Below are positions 1-8,146 of a DNA stretch of 64,000 bases, in pieces. How positions within the stretch are numbered: position 1 is the first letter of the stretch; each line of letters opens with the position of its first letter. The notes beneath the pieces are model-generated. The model had not been told where the DNA came from. It saw nothing but the letters and a program-made list of their open reading frames with translations, and searched no databases. The DNA is taken from NCBI RefSeq assembly GCF_001747105.1, contig NZ_MDGQ01000003.1, forward strand, positions 1,054,001-1,118,000, written 5' to 3'. Source of the DNA: Roseivirga misakiensis (lineage in GTDB: Bacteria > Bacteroidota > Bacteroidia > Cytophagales > Cyclobacteriaceae). Position numbers and translations under genes: made by a program.

Positions 1-405
1 GAAAAGGTAATCGCTTTAGATATAGACCCAAAGGCACTTGAATATATTGAGAGCCAAAAAGAAATCGTTGGAGATTGGTCAAGTAATATAGAGGCTAGAT
101 TAACGCCACCCGATGTGCCAAACCTTCTAAATGAGGAGGTAGACCTAGTGCTCATCGTTAACACTTACAGCTATATCCCAAACAAAGAAACCTACTTTCC
201 GCGCCTTCTAGAGGGTATAAAACCAGGTGGTAAGCTGATCATCGTCGACTTTAAAGTTGAAGATATACCAGTAGGTCCTGCAAATGAATTTAAAACTGCA
301 CCAAAAGATGTAAGAGCGGCTTTGAGAAAGGCCAAGTTTAAAGGAATTGATATCAACGAGAAAAACCTCAAATATCAATACATTATAAGTGCTGAAAAAC
401 GATAA
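1..405 (+). CDS. Class I SAM-dependent methyltransferase, 5' end cut by window
   Basis: The reading frame is open from base 1, so the start lies outside the window; 134 C-terminal residues are visible. The first residues read EKVIALDIDP, the acidic end of strand beta-2 that binds the SAM ribose. They are followed by VDLVLIVNTYSYIP (beta-4) and GGKLIIVDFK (beta-5). This order is typical of class I methyltransferases. Substrate cannot be told. The stop is 3 bases before the next gene, so it probably shares a transcript with the pterin dehydratase and rsmI. An internal GTG at 115 is not the start, because the domain continues upstream of it. Confidence 0.85.
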   Translation, partial: EKVIALDIDPKALEYIESQKEIVGDWSSNIEARLTPPDVPNLLNEEVDLVLIVNTYSYIPNKETYFPRLLEGIKPGGKLIIVDFKVEDIPVGPANEFKTAPKDVRAALRKAKFKGIDINEKNLKYQYIISAEKR

Positions 406-408
406 ACT

Positions 409-639
409 ATGTGGGAAGAAAAAGACAACAAACTGACGAGAACATTCGAATTCAGTGATTTTGTAACTGCATTCGGTTTTATGACTAGAGTGGCTATTGC
501 AGCAGAAAAAATAGACCATCACCCCAATTGGTCGAATGTTTACAACAAGGTCGTTATAGAGTTAACCACACATGACGCGGGAAATATTGTTACCGATAAT
601 GATCGTAAATTAGCTAAGATCATCGATGGCTTGGTTTAA
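409..639 (+). CDS. 4a-hydroxytetrahydrobiopterin dehydratase (PCD/DCoH family)
   Basis: This 76-aa protein is slightly shorter than the usual 95-110 aa. It carries the family signature HHPNW at residues 37-41 and the TTHDAGN segment at 53-59; in the family, the paired His and the later His do the dehydration chemistry. The enzyme recycles 4a-hydroxytetrahydropterin formed by aromatic amino-acid hydroxylases, and can also act as a small dimeric folding partner. It lies 3 bases after the methyltransferase and shares one base with the start of rsmI, so it sits in a tight operon. No phenylalanine hydroxylase is visible in this window. Confidence 0.85.
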   Translation: MWEEKDNKLTRTFEFSDFVTAFGFMTRVAIAAEKIDHHPNWSNVYNKVVIELTTHDAGNIVTDNDRKLAKIIDGLV

Positions 640-1316
640 TGGCTGAAAAGACAAATCTATTTCTTGTACCAACCCCTATTGGCAACTTAGAAGATATTAC
701 CATTCGTTCGCTGAATGTGCTCAAAGAAGTGGACGTAATTCTGGCTGAGGATACTCGTACCTCAGGAAAACTCTTGAAGCACCACGAAATTAGTAAGCCA
801 CTACAGAGTTACCACATCTTCAATGAACACAAAGCGGCCGAAAAGCTAGTAGAACGCATGACCGCTGGCGAAACATTTGCCTTAATCTCCGATGCTGGTA
901 CGCCTGCCATATCTGACCCGGGATTCTTACTAGTTCGAGAAGCTATTAAAGCAGATTTAATTGTCAATTGCCTCCCTGGCGCCACGGCTTTTGTTCCTGC
1001 CTTAGTCAATTCAGGCTTACCTTCAGATAAATTTACATTTGAAGGCTTTTTACCTCATAAGAAAGGTCGTCAAACACGACTGAAAAAACTGGCTGAGGAG
1101 GAAAGAACAATCATCCTCTACGAATCTCCACATCGATTGATTAAGAGTTTAGAGCAACTAAAAGAGTTCTTGGGCGATCGGCAAGCATCAGTTTCAAGAG
1201 AACTCACCAAGATGTTTGAAGAAACGGTACGTGGCTCAATATCAGAAATCATCTCCCATTTCTCCGAAAAAGGGGTAAAAGGTGAGTTCGTTATAGTGAT
1301 AGCGGGAAAAGAGTAG
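639..1316 (+). CDS. rsmI: 16S rRNA (cytidine-1402 2'-O)-methyltransferase RsmI
   Basis: This 225-aa tetrapyrrole-methylase-fold protein methylates the ribose of C1402 in the decoding centre of 16S rRNA, using SAM. Diagnostic segments are PTPIGNLEDIT near residues 11-21, AEDTRTS at 36-42, SDAGTPAISDPG at 84-95, LPGATAF near 110, and a C-terminal EFVIVIAG strand. The length is at the short end for the family, which ranges from about 220 to 290 aa. The start codon overlaps the stop of the pterin dehydratase gene, which suggests translational coupling. The next gene is convergent, five bases away. Confidence 0.93.
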   Translation: MAEKTNLFLVPTPIGNLEDITIRSLNVLKEVDVILAEDTRTSGKLLKHHEISKPLQSYHIFNEHKAAEKLVERMTAGETFALISDAGTPAISDPGFLLVREAIKADLIVNCLPGATAFVPALVNSGLPSDKFTFEGFLPHKKGRQTRLKKLAEEERTIILYESPHRLIKSLEQLKEFLGDRQASVSRELTKMFEETVRGSISEIISHFSEKGVKGEFVIVIAGKE

Positions 1317-1321
1317 TAGTC

Positions 1322-2590
1322 CTAGACCGACTTTAAGGATTCTACCAAATAATCTACATCGGCTTTAGTTGTAAAAACAGACAGAGAAATCCTTATACCG
1401 TTAATATCAAATCCACTAATCGGTCGGCAATCGATCATAAATTGATCAAAAAGCACTTTTTTTACATCAGTAGCCTTCTTACCAACAACTTCAACATTTT
1501 GAATCGCACACGATAAATCATTGGCACCAGGGGTTTTCAACTTAAATCGATCATCCGATTCAATTTGTCCTCTAAAATAAGCCTTCAATTCTCTCAATCG
1601 AGCTTCACGCTTTTCTCCACCGATTAAGTTGTAATAATCAACTGCTGTACCCATACCAAGCATTTCAGGGTAGTTTCTCGTATTATAATTCTCCAATCGC
1701 CTGATAGAAGGATCTCTGAAGTGTGCGCGAGACACAATTAACGGCTTCAAATACTTCTGTGAGTCCTTTTTAGCATACAAAATGCCCGTTCCTTTCGGCG
1801 CAAACATAAACTTATGAGCACTTCCAGCATAGAAATCACATTCCAGATCGTGTAAGTCTATTTCAAAAGTACCAGCGGTTTGCGCTGCATCTACTCCCAC
1901 TAAAATCCCTCGCTCATGAGCCATTTGACTCACCTCTTTAACGGGCAAAATCATACCATTAGTGTTGGTTCCATGAACCATAGAAATAACCTTGGTCTTT
2001 GGCGTAATCGCTTTCCGATAGACTTCTACTATTTCTTCCTTAGACTGAGGTAGAATAGGTAGTTTTGGCCGGACAATTTTAAAGCCTCTTATTTCTTGCC
2101 AATGCACCCAAGGAACGGTACCACTAGGATGTTCATGATCGGCAAGAATTACTTCATCACCAGGCCCTAACTCCATAGAATGAGCCATAATGTTCATGCC
2201 CTCAGTGGTATTATGAATTAAAGCGATTTCCTCTTTATCAGCAGAAAACATATCAGCCACCTTTTGGCGAACGGCCTCTTTTTCGTCTTGCCAACCTCCC
2301 CACATATACCTCGATGGAAAACCATCTAACAAGGCCCTAAATTCATTGGTAGCGTCTACCACTAATTTGGGGCACGGGCCTAGCGATGCATTATTGAAAT
2401 AATAAAGACCCTCGTGCATGGTAAATTCACTTTTTACCAGTTTCCAATAGTCCTCATCGTTAGCTTTCGAAGTTAGTTTAAAGCCTACTTTCTCTATTTT
2501 CTCAAGATATGCTTCTCTCAAACCTGACCCCATCAATGCAGTCGCAGTCAGTCCAGAAAAGCTATATTTTAAAAGGTCTCTCCGATCCAT
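1322..2590 (-). CDS. Exported PLP-dependent aminotransferase class V-fold enzyme (cysteine desulfurase-like)
   Basis: This 422-aa protein has a twin-arginine-type N-terminus: MDRRDLLK followed by a Ser/Gly/Ala-rich hydrophobic stretch at residues 9-22. It is therefore probably exported folded with its cofactor. The class V fold is shown by HNTTEGMN near 126-133, D234 in VGVDAAQT, and the Schiff-base lysine K260 in AGSAHKFMFAPKG. The active-site Cys loop of true cysteine desulfurases is not evident, so an isopenicillin-N-epimerase-like or other lyase/transaminase role is equally possible. It lies one base downstream of the TraB-like lipoprotein gene and is probably co-transcribed with it. Confidence 0.82.
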   Translation of the reverse strand: MDRRDLLKYSFSGLTATALMGSGLREAYLEKIEKVGFKLTSKANDEDYWKLVKSEFTMHEGLYYFNNASLGPCPKLVVDATNEFRALLDGFPSRYMWGGWQDEKEAVRQKVADMFSADKEEIALIHNTTEGMNIMAHSMELGPGDEVILADHEHPSGTVPWVHWQEIRGFKIVRPKLPILPQSKEEIVEVYRKAITPKTKVISMVHGTNTNGMILPVKEVSQMAHERGILVGVDAAQTAGTFEIDLHDLECDFYAGSAHKFMFAPKGTGILYAKKDSQKYLKPLIVSRAHFRDPSIRRLENYNTRNYPEMLGMGTAVDYYNLIGGEKREARLRELKAYFRGQIESDDRFKLKTPGANDLSCAIQNVEVVGKKATDVKKVLFDQFMIDCRPISGFDINGIRISLSVFTTKADVDYLVESLKSV

Positions 2591-2591
2591 A

Positions 2592-3359
2592 TCACTTCAA
2601 TACTTTATCCAAAAATGGTTTCATTTCTTTAATTACGATGTCGTCTCGTTTCCGAAGCTCGCGCAAAAACCAACCCTTGTGACCTGCACCATAGGTGATT
2701 AAAAACCGCTTTCCTTCATAACGATGTTTTTCAAGCGCCTTCTCGATATGCCAGTAGTGGGCAATGTTAATATTATCCCAACCACCGAGTAAAAGCGTTT
2801 CATTCAGAATTCGATTATAGGCTTCGTAGCGAATTTCTGCTGCTTGATCATAAGCATCAGAATTAATAAAATAAGGGTCATTTCGGTCACCAGCAGCTTC
2901 CATAGCAGCATTTGATCTTCGACCTGCGGCTTCATACGCTGCCCACCTCTCGGCCCAAGCGGTATCTTGTCTAATCTCTCTAAGCCGTTGGTTCCGATAA
3001 TCATTCATTGGTTTGGTCCAACCCGCCGTCGGGATAATCTCGAAGTCTAACTCTTTAGTGAGTGGGAAGATAGCATCTACATATTCTGGAAAAACGCGGA
3101 CTCTAGATTCCAAAATAGTATCTAGTTCATCAAACTCCCTTCTTGCAATTGGATATCTATCGGGTGGAATTTCAGTAAGAATATAATCTGGATTAATCTC
3201 GCGAACCAAGTTTTTAACGACCTCAATATCATAATTGGGGTTAGTTCTGTGCCCCCTATGGATCATGCCCATAACGATCACTTCGTTTTTAGGCTTTTCC
3301 TTTTCACAAGAAGAAAAAGCGACGAGAACGAAGGCCAAAAGATAAAATAGCTTTTGCAT
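2592..3359 (-). CDS. TraB/GumN-like lipoprotein of unknown function
   Basis: This 255-aa protein has a signal sequence ending in FSSC18, a lipobox, followed by EKEK; it is probably a membrane-anchored periplasmic or surface lipoprotein. The mature part opens with VIVMGMIHRGH (two His at 34 and 37) and DYILTEIPPDRY. It ends with ITYGAGHKGWFLREL (His about 227). This arrangement of an N-terminal G-x-x-H, a Glu after a beta-strand and a C-terminal G-x-G-H resembles the TraB/GumN/Tiki superfamily, in which these residues form a metal or catalytic site. Family assignment is by motif shape only. It is the first gene of a two-gene unit with the PLP enzyme. Confidence 0.6.
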   Translation of the reverse strand: MQKLFYLLAFVLVAFSSCEKEKPKNEVIVMGMIHRGHRTNPNYDIEVVKNLVREINPDYILTEIPPDRYPIARREFDELDTILESRVRVFPEYVDAIFPLTKELDFEIIPTAGWTKPMNDYRNQRLREIRQDTAWAERWAAYEAAGRRSNAAMEAAGDRNDPYFINSDAYDQAAEIRYEAYNRILNETLLLGGWDNINIAHYWHIEKALEKHRYEGKRFLITYGAGHKGWFLRELRKRDDIVIKEMKPFLDKVLK

Positions 3360-3438
3360 AACAAAGGATTGGGTGATTCAAGTTACAGAATAATTAAAAA
3401 GGTGGTGATAATACTGGCCGTTCTTCCAGCCATTCATG

Positions 3439-3446
3439 TAATTTTG
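3439..3446 (+). promoter_or_regulatory. -7 element TAATTTTG, four bases before the suhB start
   Basis: The box is a perfect match to the Bacteroidota TAnnTTTG -7 consensus. Only four bases separate it from the ATG at 3451, so transcription would begin at or next to the start codon (leaderless). No clear -33 TTTG is seen. Confidence 0.5.
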
Positions 3447-3450
3447 GGAT

Positions 3451-4233
3451 ATGCAGAAGTTGCTCCAAGACGTAATAGTGCTCGTAAAGGAAACTGGCGA
3501 GTTTATTAGGCAAGAATCTAGAAAGTTCGACGAATCAAAAATCGAATATAAAGGGAAGAATGATTTGGTCTCTTATGTGGATAAAGAGGCCGAAAAGCGA
3601 TTGGTAAAAGGTTTGTCTGAAGTACTTCCTGGAAGTGGTTTTATTGCGGAAGAAGGAACTTCCAAACATCAATCAGATATCTATAATTGGATCATTGACC
3701 CCCTAGATGGTACCACCAATTTCACCCATGGCTTGCCGATATATTCCATTTCTGTTGCCTTATTAAAGCGCGGCCAATTGGCGATGGGTATCGTCTACGA
3801 AATTAATAGGGATGAATGTTTCCACGCACTCAAAGGCGAAGGCGCTTTTCTAAACCACGCGCCTATCAAAGTTTCGGAGGTAAAAACGCTTGAGAAATCG
3901 TTACTAGCCACTGGTTTTCCATACTATAATTTCGATCAAATGCGGCAGTACCTGACCATCATCAACGAATTTATGCAAACCACGCATGGATTAAGAAGGA
4001 TGGGCAGTGCCGCTGTGGATTTGGCTTATACGGCATGCGGTAGGTTCGAAGGTTTCTTTGAATATAATTTGAATGCATGGGATGTAGCCGCTGGCGCACT
4101 TATAGTACAAGAAGCAGGAGGGATTGTCACTGATTTCAAAGGCAATGATGATTTTCTATTTGGCAGAGAAATAGTGGCCGGCAATATTACCCAACCAGAA
4201 ATGCTCAACACCATTCAAAAACACTGGAAATAA
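3451..4233 (+). CDS. suhB: Inositol-1-monophosphatase family phosphatase
   Basis: This 260-aa cytosolic protein has the full Mg/Li-dependent phosphatase signature: metal-binding E67-E68 in AEEGT, D83-P-L-D86-G-T in WIIDPLDGTTNF, and the C-terminal W210-D211-V-A-A-G. Family members hydrolyse myo-inositol phosphates and related sugar phosphates. Length matches the family. The start MQKLLQDVIVLVKETG agrees with typical N-termini, which supports ATG 3451 even though it follows a -7 element by four bases. The stop codon is directly followed by the ATG of the beta-propeller gene with no gap, so the two are probably coupled. Confidence 0.92.
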   Translation: MQKLLQDVIVLVKETGEFIRQESRKFDESKIEYKGKNDLVSYVDKEAEKRLVKGLSEVLPGSGFIAEEGTSKHQSDIYNWIIDPLDGTTNFTHGLPIYSISVALLKRGQLAMGIVYEINRDECFHALKGEGAFLNHAPIKVSEVKTLEKSLLATGFPYYNFDQMRQYLTIINEFMQTTHGLRRMGSAAVDLAYTACGRFEGFFEYNLNAWDVAAGALIVQEAGGIVTDFKGNDDFLFGREIVAGNITQPEMLNTIQKHWK

Positions 4234-5157
4234 ATGAGACTCTTTTTAAGCCTAGTCGTACTATCATTCTCAACTTACAGCTTCAGTCAGGTCAAAACTT
4301 ATGAAGGTTATCCTTTAGGCGTGCACATCGTGGCCTTTTCTCCCGATGGAGCAAAACTCTTGATCGGTAGTGGTGCTCGTGAATTAACTATGCACATTTT
4401 CGATGTAGAAAAAGAGGAAAGAGTTGCTACCATTGGCCGACAAGAAGGTGGAATAGCTTTTGCCAATTGGCTCCCGACTGAAGGAAAATTCTATACTTCC
4501 GGAAAAGACTCCTTAAAAATATGGTCTGGTACAGACTCCTACGAGCTTTACGATTTTGGTGCATGTGACTATGAAGGTGAATTGATCGCTCACCCAGAAG
4601 GAAAACTATATGCAATTGCCTGTGATAAAAAGGCTTATGTATTAGATAGCGAAATGGTGAAGAAATTTGAGGTAGAGCTCGATGAAATCTATTCAACAGG
4701 AGCAATTTCACCAAATGCTGATGAGCTGGTCATTGCCACAGTGTTGGATGAAATGATGATTATAAATACAAATGATCAGTCTATCGAACGAAGCGAGCTA
4801 GAGGGTTTGGCAAAGCAGCTAAACTACCTTTCACCTAATGAATTAATGATCGTTGACTATTACATTTTTAAATCGGATGAACCCTACGTAAGGTTTTTAA
4901 ACAAAAAGACGGGCGAGGAAACCAACTTTACCGACGATGCAAAATTTTTGCTTGCCCAAAAGATACCAAACAAAAACCTTGTTATATCAACACACTCTGG
5001 TGGCCATGTAAAACTATTCAAGAAAGACGGAACCCTAGTAAAAGACTTTGGTCAGTTAGGTAGCTTCCCACTATCATTAGATGTATCAAATGATGGTTCC
5101 AAAGCGGCAGTGGGTTTGCTTAGTCGACTGGTTGTGATAGATTTGTCTGACTTTTGA
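4234..5157 (+). CDS. Exported WD40-like beta-propeller protein
   Basis: This 307-aa protein has a cleavable signal peptide (MRLFLSLVVLSFSTYSFSQ). It then carries degenerate WD40-type blades such as VAFSPDGAKLLIGS, LKIWSGTDSYELYDF, AISPNADELVIATV and LDVSNDGSKAAVGLL. Six or seven blades would fit the length. It is predicted to be periplasmic or surface exposed; ligand unknown. The start codon abuts the stop of suhB, which suggests translational coupling, but I see no functional link between a phosphatase and this propeller. Confidence 0.7.
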   Translation: MRLFLSLVVLSFSTYSFSQVKTYEGYPLGVHIVAFSPDGAKLLIGSGARELTMHIFDVEKEERVATIGRQEGGIAFANWLPTEGKFYTSGKDSLKIWSGTDSYELYDFGACDYEGELIAHPEGKLYAIACDKKAYVLDSEMVKKFEVELDEIYSTGAISPNADELVIATVLDEMMIINTNDQSIERSELEGLAKQLNYLSPNELMIVDYYIFKSDEPYVRFLNKKTGEETNFTDDAKFLLAQKIPNKNLVISTHSGGHVKLFKKDGTLVKDFGQLGSFPLSLDVSNDGSKAAVGLLSRLVVIDLSDF

Positions 5158-5193
5158 GAACTAACCGCTAATTCGGATCGTTAACTCATCGCA

Positions 5194-5367
5194 ATGCAAG
5201 AAATTTTAGTTGTCATACTCTTTATAACCGCCGCCATATTTATGGGTAGGAAGATTTATATGAAGTATAAAGCCCCAAGCGGATGTGCCTCGGCAGGTTG
5301 TGACGCTTGCGCCCCTACTAAAAAGTCCGTAAAGCTTCCTGAGCACTTTAAGTCCTATTTTTACTAA
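5194..5367 (+). CDS. Small Cys-rich membrane protein, FeoB-associated-like
   Basis: This 57-aa ORF has one N-terminal membrane segment (about residues 2-18, EILVVILFITAAIFMG). It continues with a basic stretch and then C31-x4-C36-x2-C39 inside GCASAGCDACAP. This layout matches the short FeoB-associated Cys-rich membrane proteins of Bacteroidota. No feoA or feoB is visible in the window, so a role in ferrous iron transport is only a suggestion; an orphan metal- or thiol-binding peptide is the alternative. The ORF lies between two same-strand genes. Confidence 0.6.
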   Translation: MQEILVVILFITAAIFMGRKIYMKYKAPSGCASAGCDACAPTKKSVKLPEHFKSYFY

Positions 5368-5394
5368 ATATTTTTATTTAAGGGAAAGAGACCT

Positions 5395-5402
5395 TATCTT
5401 TT
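5395..5402 (+). promoter_or_regulatory. -7-like element TATCTTTT, four bases before the TlpA start
   Basis: The box has seven of the eight bases expected for TAnnTTTG-type boxes (last base T instead of G). It is spaced exactly four bases from ATG 5407, as at suhB. The candidate transcript would be leaderless. Confidence 0.4.
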
Positions 5403-5406
5403 CTAT

Positions 5407-7020
5407 ATGAAAAGATCATTATCTGTATTATACACCTTATTGGTCGTCGTTAGTACGCTCCATGCACAGTCACCTTCTAACAACACAATTATTGTTAGCC
5501 TTAAAAGATTGACTGGCCCCGGGCCATTATCTCAGAGTATAAGCCCATTTAAGCCTATACCAACAGACTCAACAGAAAGATTTTATGGACTTCATGAACA
5601 AGCCAAAAATGATTTGCCAACTGGTTTTGAATCACTAACCATAGGTACACTAACAACTGACTTTCCACAAATGGCTTTCTCTGCCATTAAAAGAGGTGTA
5701 CTCGATTCAGTAAAGTATTATGCTGGTTGGTTCTCTGATGATACGCCAAAACAGTTATCTAGAATGACTTCGAATTATGTAGATACTGAAGTTTCTCTTG
5801 CATTTGGCGAAATAGAAGGTAAATCCTATCTCATAATAGACAGTGATAATGATGAGAGCTTTTTAGGGGAAAAAATTATTGATGTTCCAGTACCGAAAGG
5901 TGATTATAGTAGCTTAATCGAGCCTACTATTTATGCTGCAAGTGTTGAAAAGCTCATTAATCGACAAATTGTTCAGGATTCCGCTTATTTTGTAATATTA
6001 AAATTACCAGTAATGGTTGGTATTGGTACAAGTGAGCATCGCTATGGAAAAATCTCATTGGATGGAGAGGAGAAATACATCTACTTAAACAATGGCTTTT
6101 ATGGGATTCAATACCGAAAAGAGCTAATTGAAGCTATTGTCACAGATACTCCCTTCGATGGTTCCATTGAACAACGAGGTCTTCTTAACGGACAGAAACT
6201 AGAAGAAGAAGATATTTTTAGAACTGCTAAACATGCATATCGCTTGATGGATATCGATGAAAATGGCACACAACTCACTTTAGAAAAACTTCCCTTATCA
6301 GAAGTAACAGTCGGTACACAGATTGGACTAATTGCACCCGACATAAAGGGTTGGACATTGACTGATGCATTATATACTCTGAATAACAAAAAAGTAAAGC
6401 TCTTAGATTTTTGGGGTACATGGTGTGCTCCCTGCATTTCTGAGATTCCTTATTTAAAAGATGCCCAACTTCTTTTTGGTGCCGAGAACTTCGAGATTGT
6501 AAGTATCGCATCAGATACCAAGCAAAAAGTTACTCCCTTTATCAAAAAGAGGGGAATGAATTGGACGCACATGATGGAGTCTGATGCAGGTAACGTTGTG
6601 AAAGACTTTAAAGTCTCTGGCTACCCATCTACTTTTTTATTATCCGAAGAGAATAAAATAATCATGAAGGACACTGAATTGAGGGGACCAAAACTTATAA
6701 CAAACCTCATTGAAGTCTTTGGTCTATCCGCTGAAGTCGTCCAGAAAAGATTGAATCAAGGCAACGTAATCATTTCAATAGAAAACGATGAATATTTTTC
6801 AATAGAAATAGAGTCAGAGTTCATAGACGACAAAGTCACATTCTATCAATTAGATAAAGATTCAAATACGCTACAAAGAGGATTCAATGCAGGCCCTGGA
6901 GAATACACGCTAGGAATAAATGCTAAAAAAGCCAATTCTCAAATGAGCCGGTTAATCGTTCGAACCATCAAGGTCACCGACGAGCCAAATCAAATAATTA
7001 AGATCTCCCTAAAAAAGTAA
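5407..7020 (+). CDS. TlpA-family thioredoxin-like protein with large N-terminal extension
   Basis: This 537-aa protein has a signal peptide (about 1-20). Residues 21-305 are of unknown fold. A thioredoxin domain at about 310-440 carries the redox motif W339-C-A-P-C343 and the cis-Pro segment GYPSTFLL. A roughly 85-residue C-terminal beta-rich tail follows (KVTFYQLDKDS onward). In Bacteroidota such TlpA/ResA-like proteins sit in the periplasm and reduce or rearrange disulfides. The N-terminal and tail domains are not recognised and may bind the substrate. It appears to be a single-gene unit, convergent with the radical SAM gene. Confidence 0.8.
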   Translation: MKRSLSVLYTLLVVVSTLHAQSPSNNTIIVSLKRLTGPGPLSQSISPFKPIPTDSTERFYGLHEQAKNDLPTGFESLTIGTLTTDFPQMAFSAIKRGVLDSVKYYAGWFSDDTPKQLSRMTSNYVDTEVSLAFGEIEGKSYLIIDSDNDESFLGEKIIDVPVPKGDYSSLIEPTIYAASVEKLINRQIVQDSAYFVILKLPVMVGIGTSEHRYGKISLDGEEKYIYLNNGFYGIQYRKELIEAIVTDTPFDGSIEQRGLLNGQKLEEEDIFRTAKHAYRLMDIDENGTQLTLEKLPLSEVTVGTQIGLIAPDIKGWTLTDALYTLNNKKVKLLDFWGTWCAPCISEIPYLKDAQLLFGAENFEIVSIASDTKQKVTPFIKKRGMNWTHMMESDAGNVVKDFKVSGYPSTFLLSEENKIIMKDTELRGPKLITNLIEVFGLSAEVVQKRLNQGNVIISIENDEYFSIEIESEFIDDKVTFYQLDKDSNTLQRGFNAGPGEYTLGINAKKANSQMSRLIVRTIKVTDEPNQIIKISLKK

Positions 7021-7031
7021 GTAATTCGAGT

Positions 7032-8060
7032 CTAACTATTGGCCCAAACCTTTGTGCCTTCTGAGCAGTTTTTACACATTTCAATTTCACTTCGGGAATT
7101 AATCAAGGACTGACGGAAAGCGCGGTATGATTCGCCTCTCCATATGGATTTAAAGCCATCTGCCTCCATACTACCAAGTTGATAGTGTGCATCCTTATCA
7201 AAGCAACAAGGCACGACTTTACCATCCCATGTTATAACACAGGAATGCCACATTTTCCAACAATGATTAATCAATTTGTTTTTTATGGCCCATTGTCCAT
7301 TGCCTACCTGCTTGTAGCGTGCGTACTTTTCAATGGTAGGAATCAGCTCCGATCCATTCTCATAATCATAAATTTGGGCGGTTTTAAAAGCAACTTCATC
7401 AACCCCCAATGAATTGGCCAAATCCCTTACTTCATCCAACTGATGCTCATTGGGTTTCACCACCAAGTATTGGAAGATAACGTGTGGCTTTTTGGACTTA
7501 AGCAGTCGCTTCCATTTGATTATGTTTTTTGTACCAGCAATTACCTTTTCCAACTTCCCACCCACCCGATATTGCTCATATGTCTCTTGAGTGATCCCAT
7601 CAATAGAGATAATCAATCGGTCCAAGCCTGACTCGACGGTCGCTTTGGCTTGCTCATCATTTAGGTAATGCGCATTGGTTGAAGTAGCCGTATAGACGCG
7701 TTTCTGGCTTGCATATCTTACTTGGTCTAGAAACTTTGGATTCAAATAAGGCTCCCCTTGGAAATAAAAAATCAAATAGGATAACCTTGGCGCTAGTTCG
7801 TCAATTACTTTCTGGTAGGTTTCGTTCGTGAGTGTTCCTGTCGGGCGTGTAAAACTTCTTAGACCACTTGGGCACTCCGGGCACCTGAGGTTACATGCCG
7901 TAGTAGGTTCCAATGAAATACTGGTCGGCATACCATAATGAATAGGTTTCCCCGTAGCTTTTGATAAATAGTAACTCGATACAAGCTGTACCATGTTCCA
8001 AAGCCGCAGTGGCGTCAATTTGGATACATAATTCAAACCGTCTCGCCAGTTCCTATTCAT
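7032..8060 (-). CDS. Radical SAM protein with SPASM domain
   Basis: This 342-aa protein has the radical SAM cluster motif C56-x3-C60-x2-C63 in TTACNLRCPECPSG, preceded by about 50 residues. The C-terminal SPASM-type cysteines are SCVITWDGKVVPCCFDKD and CKNCSEG, predicted to hold one or more extra 4Fe-4S clusters. SPASM enzymes modify peptides or act as anaerobic maturases, and also occur in cofactor pathways. No precursor peptide ORF was recognised next door, so the substrate is open. It is divergent from the Lnb/DUF4105 gene across a short intergenic region with promoter-like boxes for both. Confidence 0.88.
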   Translation of the reverse strand: MNRNWRDGLNYVSKLTPLRLWNMVQLVSSYYLSKATGKPIHYGMPTSISLEPTTACNLRCPECPSGLRSFTRPTGTLTNETYQKVIDELAPRLSYLIFYFQGEPYLNPKFLDQVRYASQKRVYTATSTNAHYLNDEQAKATVESGLDRLIISIDGITQETYEQYRVGGKLEKVIAGTKNIIKWKRLLKSKKPHVIFQYLVVKPNEHQLDEVRDLANSLGVDEVAFKTAQIYDYENGSELIPTIEKYARYKQVGNGQWAIKNKLINHCWKMWHSCVITWDGKVVPCCFDKDAHYQLGSMEADGFKSIWRGESYRAFRQSLINSRSEIEMCKNCSEGTKVWANS

Positions 8061-8064
8061 TCAG

Positions 8065-8072
8065 TCAAGTTA
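8065..8072 (-). promoter_or_regulatory. Promoter of the radical SAM gene (-7 TAACTTGA, -33 TTTG)
   Basis: On the minus strand the box TAACTTGA ends four bases before ATG 8060. A TTTG (CAAA at 8092-8095 on the plus strand) lies exactly 19 bases upstream of the box. This matches the Bacteroidota TTTG-N19-TAnnTTTG architecture, apart from the final bases of the -7 box. Confidence 0.5.
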
Positions 8073-8087
8073 CATGGCATGAATTAG

Positions 8088-8103
8088 GCATCAAAATTGA
8101 TGC
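8088..8103. promoter_or_regulatory. Palindrome GCATC-N6-GATGC in the divergent promoter region
   Basis: Perfect 5-bp arms (8088-8092 and 8099-8103) surround AAAATT. The palindrome covers the minus-strand -33 TTTG of the radical SAM promoter and lies just before a TATTTTTG box (8105-8112) on the plus strand. It is well placed for an operator serving both divergent genes. No regulator is identified. Confidence 0.3.
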
Positions 8104-8134
8104 GTATTTTTGCACCAAATCGTTTCAAAAGAAA

Positions 8135-8142
8135 TAGCTTTA
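8135..8142 (+). promoter_or_regulatory. -7-like element TAGCTTTA, four bases before the GTG of the Lnb gene
   Basis: TAnnTTTA is followed by ACCC and then GTG 8147, the same four-base spacing seen at other genes here. A TTTG at 8109-8112 lies 22 bases upstream and could be the -33 element. The spacing supports the GTG as the true start. Confidence 0.45.
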
Positions 8143-8146
8143 ACCC

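Noticed and set aside
115-117. GTG as start of the first gene
   Set aside because: The methyltransferase fold continues upstream in frame to the window edge, so the gene is truncated rather than starting here.
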